The position numbers and the translations under genes are program-made. This document shows positions 24,331 to 35,924 of a stretch of DNA of 64,000 bases, piece by piece. Under the pieces are notes generated by a model. It was given only the letters and a program-made list of their open reading frames with translations. It ran no database searches and was not told where the DNA came from. The number at the start of each line of letters is the position of its first letter. The first letter of the stretch is position 1. This DNA comes from Zeugodacus cucurbitae (Eukaryota > Arthropoda > Insecta > Diptera > Tephritidae), in NCBI RefSeq assembly GCF_028554725.1, contig NC_071671.1:11404001-11468000 (forward strand), in the 5' to 3' direction.

Positions 24331-24855
24331 GAAACGTACAATCACACGGCATTCCTTGGTATCAAGTACAATTTTCGAAAGTAGTCGCCTCTATGATGTT
24401 GGATTTGACTAATTCAAGACGAGGGGAAGCTCGGGCAATTATTGTGAAAAATTATTATAAATATAACAAAATGTTGATGTGGGTATAAGTAATGGAACGT
24501 GATTAATAGTGAAGCTTCTTATATGCCATAATTCTAGATTTTTATGTGGAAATGTGTAATTATTTATTGACACATGTAAGTAGGGTAATAAATGTCAAAA
24601 GATCTTTTAAGTAACGATTATTGTTAGGTCAGCAGGGCACAGGTTATAGGATGTTGCGTCCAAATACTTTCAAGATTATAATTGAGAAACCAATTTTTGT
24701 ACTTCGCGCAGTAGGCTACTCGAATAACGATGTGTTTTTATACATTTTTCTTTTTGCTGTTCATAAAAAGTTTTTCAGTTTCATCAGCTTATTGCTATTT
24801 TATGTATAACAACAGCTGTCCTGCTTGGACAGCTACCATAAGTTGCATACAATTT
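24331..24855. other. Intergenic, nothing recognised
   Basis: AT-rich. Open frames here are short and without motif. Confidence 0.4.
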
Positions 24856-24990
24856 TCAAAAAAATTCGATTAAAAATTAATGTAGAACAATTAGAATTGT
24901 ATTTTGTATGGTAAATCGATCTAAATCCGCGCTTTAATCTAGCAAAGGCCGGTTAATTGATCAATTAACTCCTGTGCGAAAAGGTAATTA
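24856..24990. mobile_element. MITE half copy, inverted
   Basis: The reverse complement of this segment matches the first 130 bases or so of the 22792 MITE, including GGAGTTAATTGATCAATTAA, the ATTAAAGCGC block and the TACCATACAAAATA block. The other end is missing. Confidence 0.75.
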
Positions 24991-25676
24991 CTCAATTTCG
25001 TAATGAGACAATCAGATTTCACAATCAAGAATCATAATTATAAACATTATGCTGTTTGAGAATTTGATTTAGAAATATGGTAACTATTTTTTCAAGAAAA
25101 TATGGCGTTCTTTTACAGACAACACTAAAAATTAGGCCAAAACGTAATACCTCCTATCTTTTTTAATTTAAATGTCCAAATTCGTAACATAAATCAAGAT
25201 TTTAAACGAATGTGTTACATTGCATTTGTCACACTCTGCTAATGCCATTTTATAACATATAGTACATCCTTACGGCTGCACACGATGTGTTAAGGTCAAA
25301 AAGCTAACATTAAAAATATATAAAAATTGAAAGCTACGCTAAAGCCACATAAAAAGCGCAGCGTGTGCGGTCGTGTATTAAAGGATACACATGGCCTGTA
25401 GGAAAGTTGAGATTTGATTGAGAAGTAAGGATTATTTAGAGTGTTTTCCAAATAAATACTGTTTGAGGGCTCTGGAGGTCACAATGTTCCTTACACGGAC
25501 AATAAAACGATAGCTTTTTTCAAATTTAAATACTCGTATATAGGCCAAGGTGATTTATTTGTTAGTTCCGATATGATATAGACTTATTAAAACATATTCT
25601 AAATTATAGTCCACAAGTGAAGACTTGATCCATAGAACTTATAAGAAGACATTTGTCATATCTTTTGAATTCGAAA
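24991..25676. other. Intergenic, nothing recognised
   Basis: No gene or known repeat seen. Confidence 0.4.
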
Positions 25677-26124
25677 GATGAGATGAGATGAGATGAGATG
25701 AGATGAGATGAGATGAGAGAGATGAGATGACATGAGATGAGATGAGATGAGACAAGACGAGATGAGATGAGATAAGATGAGATGAGATCAGATGAGATCA
25801 GATGAGATGAGACGAGATGAGATGAGATCAGATGAGATGAGACGAGATGAGATGAGATGAGATGAGATAAGATGAGATGAGATGAGATGAGATAAGATGA
25901 GATAAGATGAGATGAGATCAGATGAGATGAGACGAGACGAGATGAGATGAGATGAGATGAGATGAGATGAGATGAGATGAGATGAGATGAGACAAGACGA
26001 GACGAGATGAGATGAGATAAGATGAGATAAGATGAGATGAGATGAGATGAGATGAGATGAGACGAGATGAGTTGAGATGAGATGAGATGAGATGAGATGA
26101 GGGAGATGAGAAGAGATAAGAAAG
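25677..26124. repeat. (GATGA)n pentanucleotide satellite
   Basis: Roughly 90 units of a five-base motif, GATGA on the plus strand. Point variants GACGA, GATCA, GATAA and GACAA are interspersed in recurring blocks, so the array has a weak higher-order pattern. The strand is strongly purine-rich. No other array of this motif occurs in the window. Confidence 0.97.
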
Positions 26125-26915
26125 TGATGCTACATATTTGTTATTTATTGATGAAAATTTGGGTACGTTAGATTGTCACTAATTTTCCTACAGTCCACTC
26201 ATGTATATATACACTAACGATGATTGCGATGCGTAAAGCGGAATTTGCGTATACTTAAGTGATTTTGACGCAGGGATGCTTAATGCCTTTGCACGCATTA
26301 AATTCCAAACACACATTCACACGCATATTTATATATTTTTATTTATATTCAAGCATATATTCGCTCTTTTTACTTGGTAGGCATGAAATTAATGACAACC
26401 ATTTTCAAATAATTTACAATACTCAAATTTCCACATAAAGGTACGGTACATAAGTATAGCGGGAGGTGAGCGGGAGCAGGTTGAAGGTAAGACAAATCTT
26501 CAGTTGATGTCTCGTGTGCTGTGCTAAATTATGAAAAAAGCTAGCATAGGCGACAAGTTTCAACAAGTGATTTGATTTTTTTTCCGGAGAAGTGGAGAAA
26601 GGGGGCAAATAAATGAGCTAAGCTTTGCTGTACTTACATATGTGAGTGGGTAAGTAGTGTGTGTGACGTATGCATAACATAAACGGAAATAGGTTAGCAC
26701 TTTTTTATAATTTCCCCACCTCTTCACTCAATGGTGGAAACGAGGCCTTTCAGCATGCGCATTTAGTTTTTACGCTAATTTAACCGGAAATATGCAAGGC
26801 GTAAATCAAAATCAGTGCAAATTGCCTTTATGCTGCATATACATACATATGTATGTATTTTTAGAAAATTTCGTTTACATTATGAATGATGATTTTCGGA
26901 ATGAATAAAATACAC
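26125..26915. other. Intergenic, nothing recognised
   Basis: No gene seen. The minus-strand open frame 26423-26608 has no motif. Confidence 0.4.
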
Positions 26916-27670
26916 CCGTTGGATATCTTAATGAAACTTGGTACAAATGTTCCTTGGTACCCATGAGAGGGTTCATATTACAGATGGGCGCAATCGGACC
27001 ATTGCTACCACCACAAACAGCCGTTAACCGAAAAGCTATAAATTGCCATGGGTTAAGTTAGGTTGCGTTAAAAAAGCTGGCCTTCGCGACAGGCTTCGCG
27101 ATGGATTCCGCATGGACAGCTAAAAGTGCCAAACCATTGAGGACTAAGACCTAGAAGACTCCTAGGTATGGATCGTAAAGACGACTCTTACGTATCGCCG
27201 AAGCGCTTTAAGCCTATCACAAATTTCATGATGCGGCTAATGCCTAATCTGGCAAATTTGCATGGTACCACTAAAGTATGGCTGCCGAGATGTTCCAAGA
27301 AAATTGCCACAACAACGCCCATAATAAAACTTTAAAAACTTACTTTAGAACGTAGAAACATTATAAGGAATGATATCTGTGGTTAAAAATATTACGAAAA
27401 GTAGGCGAGGTCCCACTCATATTAGGATTTTTCCCTTCATCAGCTCGTCATGCAAAAATTGGCGAAATCGGGTTATAAATACGTCCAAAAATGTACGAGA
27501 TGATACAGAAGGGCTCCATTATGTTCTATTGATATCCTGATGCTAGATGTTGAAACTGGCTGACATGGGGATATTTTACCTGATTCGTTTGAATCATGAA
27601 TTTAAATACAAGAAACAAGAATGAAGATATCGGAATAAAACTTTGCAATAATACTACATTGGAACAAAAC
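26916..27670 (+). repeat. mini-me-like repeat, interrupted by a LINE
   Basis: The left part (26930-27050) has GATATCTTAATGAAACTTGG and GTTAACCGAAAAGC. The right part (27301-27670) resumes with ACGCCC, AAGTAGGCGAGG and GATATCCTGATGCTAG blocks in the same orientation. The LINE at 27055-27300 splits the two halves. Confidence 0.65.
27055..27300 (-). mobile_element. R1/Jockey-type LINE 3' fragment nested in a mini-me repeat
   Basis: Nucleotide match to the 3' part of the LINE at 20345-20705. Shared blocks are CGCGACAGG, CGATGGATTCC and GGCTGCCGAGATGTTCCA. It is short and encodes nothing intact. Confidence 0.65.
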
Positions 27671-27675
27671 AACAA

Positions 27676-28110
27676 ACAAAGACAAAACCAAACTCTACAA
27701 GACCCTTATTGTGATCGAAGAGACGGCACTATGAGTTTTTGAGAGAAAGGTTTTGCTTTAGATTTACGGTCCCTTAAACATTGGCAACGGCGAATACCGC
27801 AGACGATGGAATGATGAGCTGTATGTGTTATTCGACGACATTGACATAGTTCGGCGAATAAAAAGGCAGCGGCTACGCTGGCTAGGTCATGTTGTTCGAA
27901 TGGACGAAATTGCTCCAGTTCTGACAGTGTTCGTTGCAGTACCCGTTGGTGGAAGCCGAGAAAGAGGGAGGTGGAGAAGGACCTGGGTTCACTTGGTACC
28001 ACCAATTGGCGCCCAACTGACAAAAGGAGGGATGATTGGCGCGCTGTTGTGGACTCGGCTATTACCGCGTAAGCGATGTCTATGCCAGTCAAGGAGAAGA
28101 AGGTGATGTG
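27676..28110 (+). mobile_element. RTE-like LINE fragment, copy B
   Basis: The 5'-truncated 3' end of the RTE-like LINE. After a short AAACTCTACAAG start and a deletion, it reads NGEYRRRWNDELYVLFDDID and then IKRQRLRWLGHVVRMDE. It then shifts frame and ends at TCTATGCCAGTCAAGGAGAAGAAGG. The AAG-rich tail is the family's 3' terminus. Confidence 0.85.
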
Positions 28111-28261
28111 ACATCACTCATCAAAAAATTGTTCCAGATACTGGACATGAGGGTCTCAGTAAATATGTTGGACATTATTTATATTAATATATTCGGTTAT
28201 GATTTCTGTAAGGAGTACGAAATTCAGGATCCACACGCAAACACTTATAAATATTAGCTTT
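28111..28261. other. Short spacer
   Basis: Nothing recognised. Confidence 0.35.
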
Positions 28262-28910
28262 GAGCACTTTCTGGTAAGCGCTAAGAACAATGGCTCTAAA
28301 TGCCATCTTACATGTAGCACTTGTTGATATCGCCGGTAGGTGCACTGCGGCAAAGGTCGCTGTCAGACTCTGAGACGCTGGGTACATGATCGGTCCCAAG
28401 CAGGGGCATCCGCGGAACCGTCCCCTAGAGGCTTTTTATTTACACACGTACCTACGAGGTTTATGTGGAAAGGAAGGAGTCAATGGAGGAGAAGTGCAGT
28501 CAGCTTTTTCACGGATGGATCGAAGCTAATTGGAGGGCGGCAATACTGGCATTGGAATCGATTGCAGTACGCTCTGGGCTAGTTAAGGAGTGTCTTAGAT
28601 CCTTATCAATAGCTTCACCGCAGAATCGTTGTATAACGGGCAAGCTTGCAAGGCAGGGCACCCTAGCTACATTGACGTTGGAATGGGAAACACCTCGGAA
28701 GGCATTTTTTCGGCGATCCTAGCGAATTGGCTAGAATCGATATCAGCCGTCTTAAGAAATTTTCAACGGATTCCAAGCGTTTTGCTGAATCTTAAAGGTC
28801 TTTGATCCACAGGGAGTTTTAATGGTACCACAAAGGACAGCGAAAGGCTGTCTAAGTGAGATCTTCTGTTTTTGCAGAGATCTGCCTACAAACCTAACCT
28901 AACCTAACTC
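28262..28910 (+). mobile_element. R1/Jockey-type LINE fragment with RNase H and 3' end
   Basis: Frame-broken translation contains ALNAILHVALVDIAG-type and GRCTAAK blocks near 28290-28360. An RNase H region follows (LALESIAVRSGLVKECL, about 28549-28600), then KLARQGTLATLTLEWE, and a 3' untranslated end. The terminus runs into CCTAACCTAACCTAAC at 28892-28907, the element's short tail. It shares its 3' 400 bases with the element at 57815-58515. Confidence 0.75.
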
Positions 28911-29879
28911 TCTGCTAAAAAGCTCTCTGAGTAAAAAGCTTATCCGAATGAAAATACCAGCCATCCAAATTATTCCGCCTGAGTGGTAAATGGTAAAATT
29001 CAAAATTCGAAATAAATGTACTACTTTCGTTTATAATTATTCTATACGAATTACAAGTGAAATTGCTGTAGTGCACTTAGCCACATAAATATTAATTTCA
29101 GCGTTTCATATTGGCAATTTCAAAGTCAGCTTTTAATGCGCGGATTTGCCTGGCATTTGAAGAAGGCTCTATGAAAATTCTAACTGCAACCAATTTGATA
29201 TTTTAGTAAGCAACCGAAAGAGCTGTTGCATAATGTATTTACAAATTTCAAAACAGCAGCTGTTCGGCGCAAATGTTACATAACGACACAACCAAATACA
29301 CTCGCACATTTCGCACTCATTTGCCACAACTACATAGTAGATACTCGAACAAACATTACACTGGAATACGCATTTAATTTTCGTACAAGTGTTTTTCGTA
29401 CTAGTATGCCATGTGCCATATTCTACCCGACAGCACCGAAATATTCGTTCCGGCACAGAGTGCCTATGCAAGGTTGCCGGGGCTAAGCAGGGATTTGAAC
29501 GCACACTGCTCCGTTGCTCAGCTTCTCGTATATTAAACGATGCAAAAGCTTCAAAAGTAGCTTAGGGTGGGCCATGCATATTAAACGCATTGCGCGTACT
29601 CATCAAATGCTTCGTTAGTTAGCAGATAGTGTAGCTACAACGAAAGTCTATGGTTGTGGTTGTTCCAGAAAAAGGGGTGTGCATTAGAGGAGGGTTTCCT
29701 GCAAAGTTATATAGAATTTATAAAATTAAGAAAAAATGCAATATCGGCAAGTAACTTCCTTACATGAAGCTATTAAATGCGGATCTTAAATTTGAAATTT
29801 AATCTGACAGTTCTAGAGCAGCAGTTTCGTTCACTTCCCCCTATCATCTCTCTTTTTATGATATTTTCAAATACGATAC
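28911..29879. other. Intergenic, nothing recognised
   Basis: No gene called. A GGGATTTGAAC motif near 29489 resembles a tRNA T-loop on the reverse strand, but no cloverleaf can be folded around it. Confidence 0.4.
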
Positions 29880-30550
29880 CTTAGTCGATAGAACAGCTGG
29901 TACGACGAGGATTGTCGTGCCGCTTTGGATATAAAACAGAAAAATCTACGAAAATATTCGACGACTAACATAAGGTTTGAAGACCGGAGCACACGCTTGT
30001 AGGACCCCCAGAGGTTATCTATCGGTCGATGCCCAGATTAGACTGAATTTGTGGAGGGAACACTACTCCAGCCTGCTGAATGGCAATGATAACATAACAC
30101 CAGGAGATGGCGAACCCGGTACCACAATCGATGACGATGGAACAGATGTTCCATTGGTCGACCATAAAGAAGTCCGAATAGTAATTACCCGCTTGAGGAA
30201 CAACGGAGCGCTGGAGGCCGATTGCCGGCTGAGCTATTCAAATACGACGGCGAAGAACTGATAACGTCCAAGCATCAGCTTCTGCAGGACGAAATCATGC
30301 CCGACGATTGGACAATCCACAATCTGCGCCAATTTCCACTCCTCAATATCGTATATAAGATTCTATCGAGTGTACTGTCTGAAAGACTAAAGCCAATCGC
30401 TAAGAAACTGATTTGAGCCAGCCAACAACAAGAACAATGTCAGCCTTAAAATACAACACAGAATTCCTCTTGCTAACAGATGCTACTATGGACTGAGTAG
30501 ACAATTGAAAAGTAAAGTCCTCTCTCGACGAACCAAAATCAAACTCTATT
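29880..30550 (+). mobile_element. RTE-like LINE fragment, copy C (linker, start of RT, internal deletion)
   Basis: This copy keeps a more 5' part than the others. NSWYDEDCRAALDIKQKN at about 29890-29943 is the linker between endonuclease and RT. It is followed by SVDAQIRLNLWREHYSSLLN, RNNGALEADC and, after a frameshift, ELFKYDGEELI. IMPDDWTIHNL and NIVYKILSSVLSERLKP follow, which are RT motifs 0-1. The catalytic palm is deleted. The copy resumes near 30426 with the VSLEIQRR-equivalent block and stops at 30550, where another LINE piece begins. Confidence 0.85.
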
Positions 30551-31010
30551 AACTCTGCTTTCGTAGGAAGTATCACTGCGTAAGGTCATCTAAATAAATC
30601 ATTTGGGTATCCAGACAAATAGGTATATACGGGAACAAGAAAATATGACGAGTAGGCCCGTTAGTCTGCACTGGAAACGTGTTATAAATGCTGTTTGAAG
30701 TAATGGATGTTAGAGGAATCCCTCAGGTCTCAGAGATCACCAGTATAGAGCGCATCATAATATTAATAAGGTCGTGTGGCTAGTGGACAGCCCAAAATAA
30801 ACTACTTTTAGGAAGGAGGAAATTGAGTAATATGGTAACGAATATAATTGGGGACTTATCACTGAGATCTTACCTTCGGAAGCTTGGCAAAACAATGTCC
30901 ACAGAATTGCGAGTGCTCATATATCTACTGGATGAGATTTTCAAATTAAATGAGCAGCTAAATATCGCTTAATTGGAACGCACTGGACAAGATTCGAGAC
31001 CAGTTTACAA
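30551..31010 (+). mobile_element. R1/Jockey-type LINE fragment (RNase H remnant)
   Basis: IIWVSRQIGIYGNKK near 30597-30641 is a recognisable WVPGHxGIxGN RNase H signature. Degenerate C-terminal sequence follows. It abuts RTE copy C and has many stops. Confidence 0.6.
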
Positions 31011-32119
31011 TTTTCAAATTGAGATTTTAATATGTTTTGTTTATGTATATAGAAGTCTCTATAGTCTGACAAGCTAACCAAGTATTTAACCACTAAGTAA
31101 TATTTTTTTAGTTTAACATAGTGGTAATACTCACCATTTCTACTTATCTACTCCAAATCGTACTTTGAATGACTTATGTTTACCACTGCCTAAGTCTGTC
31201 CCCTCTTCACAATAATTTTTGCAACCGCACTGGTGGCACATTCATCTGCACACATTGCTGTAAAACATGCGTAGAATATGTATTGGTAAGTCAGCAAGTT
31301 AGGTAGTAAATATCCATTATTAAGAGCGCAATGCATCGATCCTGCTTGGGAGAAGCTGAATCTCCTTGAGGGGATTTAAACGTTTAGAACCTGCACGGGC
31401 TATAAAGGTTAAATGTCAGTAGCAGATGCAGTGAAGGATACACATACATACATGAGTAAGACAGTATATAAAGTATATGCATGTACGAATATGCACTCGT
31501 ATATACTCGTGCGTGGGCGTCGCAAGCTTAAGGAACAGCGTTGATACAACTTGATATGTGTGGCATGTAAATAAGGCTAACAGCGCGTTTTTCACGTTGC
31601 GGAGAAAATAAATAAAGAGTAGAATTTGAAAAAAAAAAAACCGAACTGAAAGTGAAAAGCACAAAGAATAAATAAATATTCCGTCCATTAAGAAGAGTGA
31701 ACACAACAGGGAAATGAGCTAAATGGTGCATTTAGAATGTGCGCGGGAATAAGGAAATTGTTGAATACTAACAAATCAGCCAGGAAACAATGCAATTACT
31801 GCTTAATGCAAAACTTAATAACTGTTAAGTACTATACTGGTTGAAGACTAGGTCATGTGTAGGCAAATGTCAACAAAAGAGAAATTCAGCGAAACATGAA
31901 GCAACAGGTGATGTGACTTTCTTTCTTTTTAAATGCCCTTAGGGTAAATGTTATTATTTAGAGTAAACAATGGAGGTCCTTTTAATTTTCATTTTATGTT
32001 GTGAAATTAGTTGTAAAGTTTTTAAAACAATTTTTTTTTTTATAATTTTTGTGGTTGGCCTTGAGGATTTAGAGACTCCGTGACCAATTTTTCATCAAAT
32101 TTAATTGAAAAACGATTTT
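31011..32119. other. Intergenic, nothing recognised
   Basis: AT-rich. Overlapping minus-strand open frames near 31416-31731 are low-complexity and are not called. Confidence 0.4.
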
Positions 32120-32560
32120 TAACAAAAATTTTGAAATGGTCGTGGCGTCGTCCAATTTTTGGTCAAAAACCATATCTCAAGAACCACTCGACAGATTTCA
32201 ATAAAAATTTGGTATATAATATTTTCTTGTCATCGTGATATTACCGATGGAAAATGGGTGAATTCGGTTAACAACCCCGCCTACTTCCTATATAATTCAA
32301 TCTGTTTCGTTCACTTTGCAATTTATAAATCAAGAACCAATGAAGATACCGGAACACTCTTTTAAAATTGTCGAAATCGGACTATAATTTTACAAGGCCC
32401 AGTTATCGAACTTCTTGACCGCATTGCCAATTTCTAACCGAAAATATCGGTAAAACTATCGAATGTTTTAATGTATTTCAGCGGGAATCTTTTTCGCCTA
32501 ATTTTTTGTCTCTGTGTCAAAAATGGGTAAAACCGGGTCATAAATCTCAATAGCTCCCAT
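32120..32560 (+). repeat. mini-me-like repeat fragment
   Basis: Shares CCATATCTCAAGAACCACTCGAC, ATATTACCGATGGAAAA and CGCCTACTTCCTATATA-type blocks with 9505-9615 and 44500-44590. It is interrupted at 32561 by a TIR transposon. Its right-flank motif (AAAAATGGGTAAAACCGGGT) is duplicated at 33011. Confidence 0.65.
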
Positions 32561-33515
32561 ATAAAGGGTTATTCCATTGGTGTCGCTACAAAGGGAGACC
32601 GATAGGGACAGCAAACGACGCCATATTTTTTTCCGCTCTTTCGAAATTATTAAAATTTACTATCGAAATTCGAAATCAATGGTCTCAACTTTGAGACCAC
32701 AACGTCCAATTTATGATGAGGCTCCTTTCTGGCTGAATGGCTTCGTCAATAAGCAAAATATACCTTATTGGTCATGCAGCAAATCACACATACTCCATGA
32801 GTCACCATTGCATTCCGAAAAAAAATTTGATTTGGTGCGGTTTATGGGCAAGTGGCGTCACTGGGCCGTTCTTCTTCCGTGGCACGTTACTGTGAATGGC
32901 AATCGCAACCGCTCAATAATAGCCGAATATTTTTGTCCCGATTGGATGGTATGGAGTTGGGCAATATGTGGTTCCAACAGGACGGCGCCACAAGCCACAC
33001 AGCGAATTTGTGTCTGTGCCAAAAATAGGTAAAATCGGGTCCTAATTCCCTATAGCTCTCATATAAAGGGACGCTACAAAAGCAGACCGATAGTGACAAC
33101 AAACGTCGCCATATTTTTCCCGGTCTCTTGACATTTCTCTTCAGTAAGGTTTGCCATGTCAACATGGATATTGATATACGATATCAAGCAACCCACACGT
33201 ACTACACGAGGACAGCCACACAACGAATGTCACAATCGATTTATTATTTTGTGAACGTGTTATGAAATGGCCCAGTCAATTGACCGCCTCGTTCGTGCGA
33301 TTTGACGCCGTTAGACTATTTCCTGTGGGGCTACGTCAAGTCTATGGTGTATGCCAACAAGCCAGCGACGATTGATGAATTTCGTACGAATTGCAGCAGT
33401 ATCGGCCTATTTATGCTTGAAGACCGCCGAAAATTGGGTTCAGCGTCTGGACTTCTGAAAGCGTGGCCGTGGTGGCCATGCCTTTTGTATTTCTCTTATT
33501 GAAAAAACCCTTTAT
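32561..33515 (+). mobile_element. Tc1/mariner-superfamily element, broken and partly duplicated
   Basis: Bounded by ATAAAGGGTTATTCC on the left and GAAAAAACCCTTTATAT on the right, inside TA dinucleotides. The transposase is readable across frames. NMWFQQDGATSHTA (about 32964-33002) carries one catalytic Asp, and DLTPLDYFLWGYVKSMVYAN (about 33301-33362) carries the next acidic residue. The LHESPLH and HVTVNGNR blocks lie upstream. Between about 33005 and 33220 a second copy of the left flank and left end is inserted, so the transposase frame is destroyed. A deleted sister copy lies at 47355-47795. Confidence 0.8.
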
Positions 33516-33717
33516 ATAGAAGAAAGAAATATTAATTTTTTTCATACTTTGAATAATTATTTTTACATAATTCTGACATCTATAATGGTACAATTTCTAT
33601 TTGACCGATTCAGGTGAATCACAACACACATTTCCCTCTTGTGAATAACGAGGCAAAAGTCCTCGAGCTCGTACTGCCACTATACAGCACGGTTTGACGC
33701 TGTTTAAGTGCAATTTA
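33516..33717. other. Spacer
   Basis: Nothing recognised. Confidence 0.35.
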
Positions 33718-33845
33718 TGCTATGCTCCGAAGAAGGCTTAGACTATGCTCTCAGCTGGAAAGGTGAAGGACACCGATTTCTGCAATTCACAAGATATGAT
33801 CTTCATCGACTACCTGGAGAACTGGAAATAAAGCGAATTTTCCAA
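33718..33845 (+). mobile_element. mariner transposase fragment
   Basis: Translation reads PKKA-stop-TMLSAGKVKDTD and then NSQDMIFIDYLENWK. This is the conserved mariner segment between the first and second catalytic aspartates, of an irritans-like type different from the copies at 7.5 and 53 kb. The ends are not preserved. Confidence 0.7.
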
Positions 33846-35129
33846 AATTTTCCGTTTTTATTCTGTTTAAGCACCGCCCTCGTAATGGATCGCCACTTAA
33901 CTGATTTCCATGTTGATTCTTAGTTTATCAAGCGAGGAATTTTTTCAGTTCTTTAGTAAATCATTCAGAAGTTGAATCAATTCCATCAACTGTGGTAACG
34001 CAGAATTAATTGCATTCCCTGGTGAAGTATTTATGGCCACAAATGCTTTTCCGATTAAAGCGAATTGTCCATTTGCTACCAGGTCATTTCAAAGTGAATA
34101 TTGTCAAATTAAAATAAGTATTTAAATAGAACATATGTTTGTATTTATCAGTGACATCCGCTCACCGACCATTGGACGTCGAATACGCTACACTTTTAAA
34201 AACATATTTACACACACACATACATACATATATCATTGAGTGGAGCGCTCCCATGTGGCAATGTGTGTGCGCGTGTGAACTTGCAAAAACGAGTTGTTGA
34301 CTGCCAATGGAAACGATAAAAGTTGAAATAAATGGCGGTAATTAAAATGTAAATACACAACACAACAAAATAAAGTAGAAAATAATGGTTGTCGAGGCCT
34401 TTAGATAAAAAAACACAAACAATGCGAATAAAAAGTGCAACAAAAGCAAAGGCAATTGCGACACTTTAATGGGTCGTAGGAGTTATGGAAATACCAGGAG
34501 ACAATTAATGCTGAAAGCAAACGGGAAAAAATTCTAAAAAAGCTCAGAATTAACACAACAAATGGAAAAATGGTTTGTTAGCAATTTAAAGTCGAGTAAA
34601 ATGGAATCAAGAAATAATGAGAATTCTAAAAGAATACTAAAGGAAGCGGAAGCAATGCCATGCAACAAATTAAGAGTTACTGACTTTATTGCCTTTGCCA
34701 TTTGCTATTGTTGTTGTTGTGGGTTGTGTATCCTGGTATCTTATCCTGTAGGCGCTACGCCAAAGGCCAAACAAATTGGCAAGTGTTTACATAAGCTAAC
34801 AGTTAACTGCGTAGTGGGAGACGGAATAATAGCAAAGATAAAAGTGGGTAGAGCAGCGAACAAGAGTTGAAAACAAGCCGTCGGGCATATTTATATATGA
34901 AGAGGAGTGTGTACTTACATGTATGTGTATATGTATGTATACATATACTCCTTGAATTAATAGAAAAGTAATAATAACAAGTAAGAAAGGCTGTTTTCGA
35001 GTAAGAGATACGATTTCAATTTGTATGAGTTAAAAGAGCGTAATCATTTCTTGATAATGCAACCACACATTGAGTTGTCTATTATAAAGGGAGATTGAAG
35101 TAATATGATGCGATTGAATAGAATTTTTC
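33846..35129. other. Intergenic, nothing recognised
   Basis: A/T-rich. The open frame at 34562-34870 has no family motif and a run of cysteines derived from a (TTG)n tract near 34708-34718, so it is not called. Confidence 0.4.
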
Positions 35130-35468
35130 TACCGGATTAATTTATCAATCAATCGGACTTTGGGGATTTAGCCGCTAATTTAGATCGAAAAATCTTTTTT
35201 TACCAAATTAATCTTTAATCGAATACAAATCGAGTTGAAACTGGAATGGAACTATCCGGCTTGTTGTCTACGCCGTAAATTTGTTGCGGTTGCGGTTATT
35301 GATAAAATAGCAATCAGTTGATGAAATTTATCAACTTCTTACGAACAGCAAAAACAAAAATGTATGACAGCTGATCGTTAATCGGGTAGCCGCTGTGCGT
35401 AAGCCAAAAACTGGTTTCACAATTAAAATATTAATGTATTAAATTTATTTGGTTGCGCGAAAAGGCTT
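35130..35468. mobile_element. MITE copy, PIF/Harbinger-like
   Basis: Matches the 22792 MITE in the AAATCGAGTTGAAA, GGCTTGTTGTC, GATAAAATAGCAATCAG and ATTAAATTTATTTGG blocks. It ends GCGCGAAAAGGCT followed by TTA. The left end is degenerate. It is slightly longer than the 313-base copy because of an extra AGCAAAAACAAAAATG-containing segment. Confidence 0.7.
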
Positions 35469-35661
35469 TAAAGTAAAGCTGATACAATGGAACTGATACA
35501 ATGGGTAGTAGTGATTTGTAAAATATGAAACTCCTCCCAAAAATAGGCAATGGTTTGGGTAACGCATTTTCCAATTATTGTACTGTTCCTTCGTGGGGTT
35601 AAGAGGCTATACTAGTATAACCCATGAAAAATTAGGCGATTTTTGTGACATTTTTTACACA

Positions 35662-35924
35662 TCTATACTACTATTATAAAGATGAAAGATTTGTATTTAC
35701 ATATGTTTGTATTGTATTTACTATGCCGATTTCAAAAATTCTTTCACCATTGGAAAGCTACGTTCACCCTGAGTAACATAGGCTATATTAATTGTTCGAA
35801 TCTTAACTTTTTGGAAATAGTTCCCAGGTGTGGGTGATGGAGAATCTTAATCTGAAACTGAAAATAGCTTTCAAGTCATTCTCTTCGCATTGCAATCCCG
35901 TGCGAAGCCGGAGCGGTCTGCTAG
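35662..35924 (+). mobile_element. Non-autonomous Helitron, 263 bases
   Basis: Starts TCTATACTACTATTATAAAG and ends GCGGTCTGCTAG. It is flanked by A on the left (35661) and T on the right (35925), the A^T target expected of Helitrons. The GC-rich CCCGTGCGAAGCCGGAGCGG just before the end provides the short subterminal hairpin region. There is no coding capacity. The start sequence is like that of small insect Helitrons of the Lep1 type. A related copy starts at 61873. Confidence 0.85.

Noticed and set aside
25677..26124. CRISPR-like array
   Set aside because: The repeat unit is five bases with no spacers. It is a simple satellite in a eukaryotic genome.
28892..28910. Telomere-like CCTAA repeats
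   Set aside because: Only three to four units at a LINE 3' end. Flies of this group do not use short telomerase repeats, and the position fits a retrotransposon tail.
29480..29520. tRNA-like GGGATTTGAAC on the reverse strand
   Set aside because: The bases around the supposed T-loop do not pair as a T stem, and no acceptor, D or anticodon arm can be placed.
34562..34870. 102-codon frame with a CCCC stretch
   Set aside because: The cysteine run comes from a TTG/TTGT simple repeat and the remainder has no motif or splice context.
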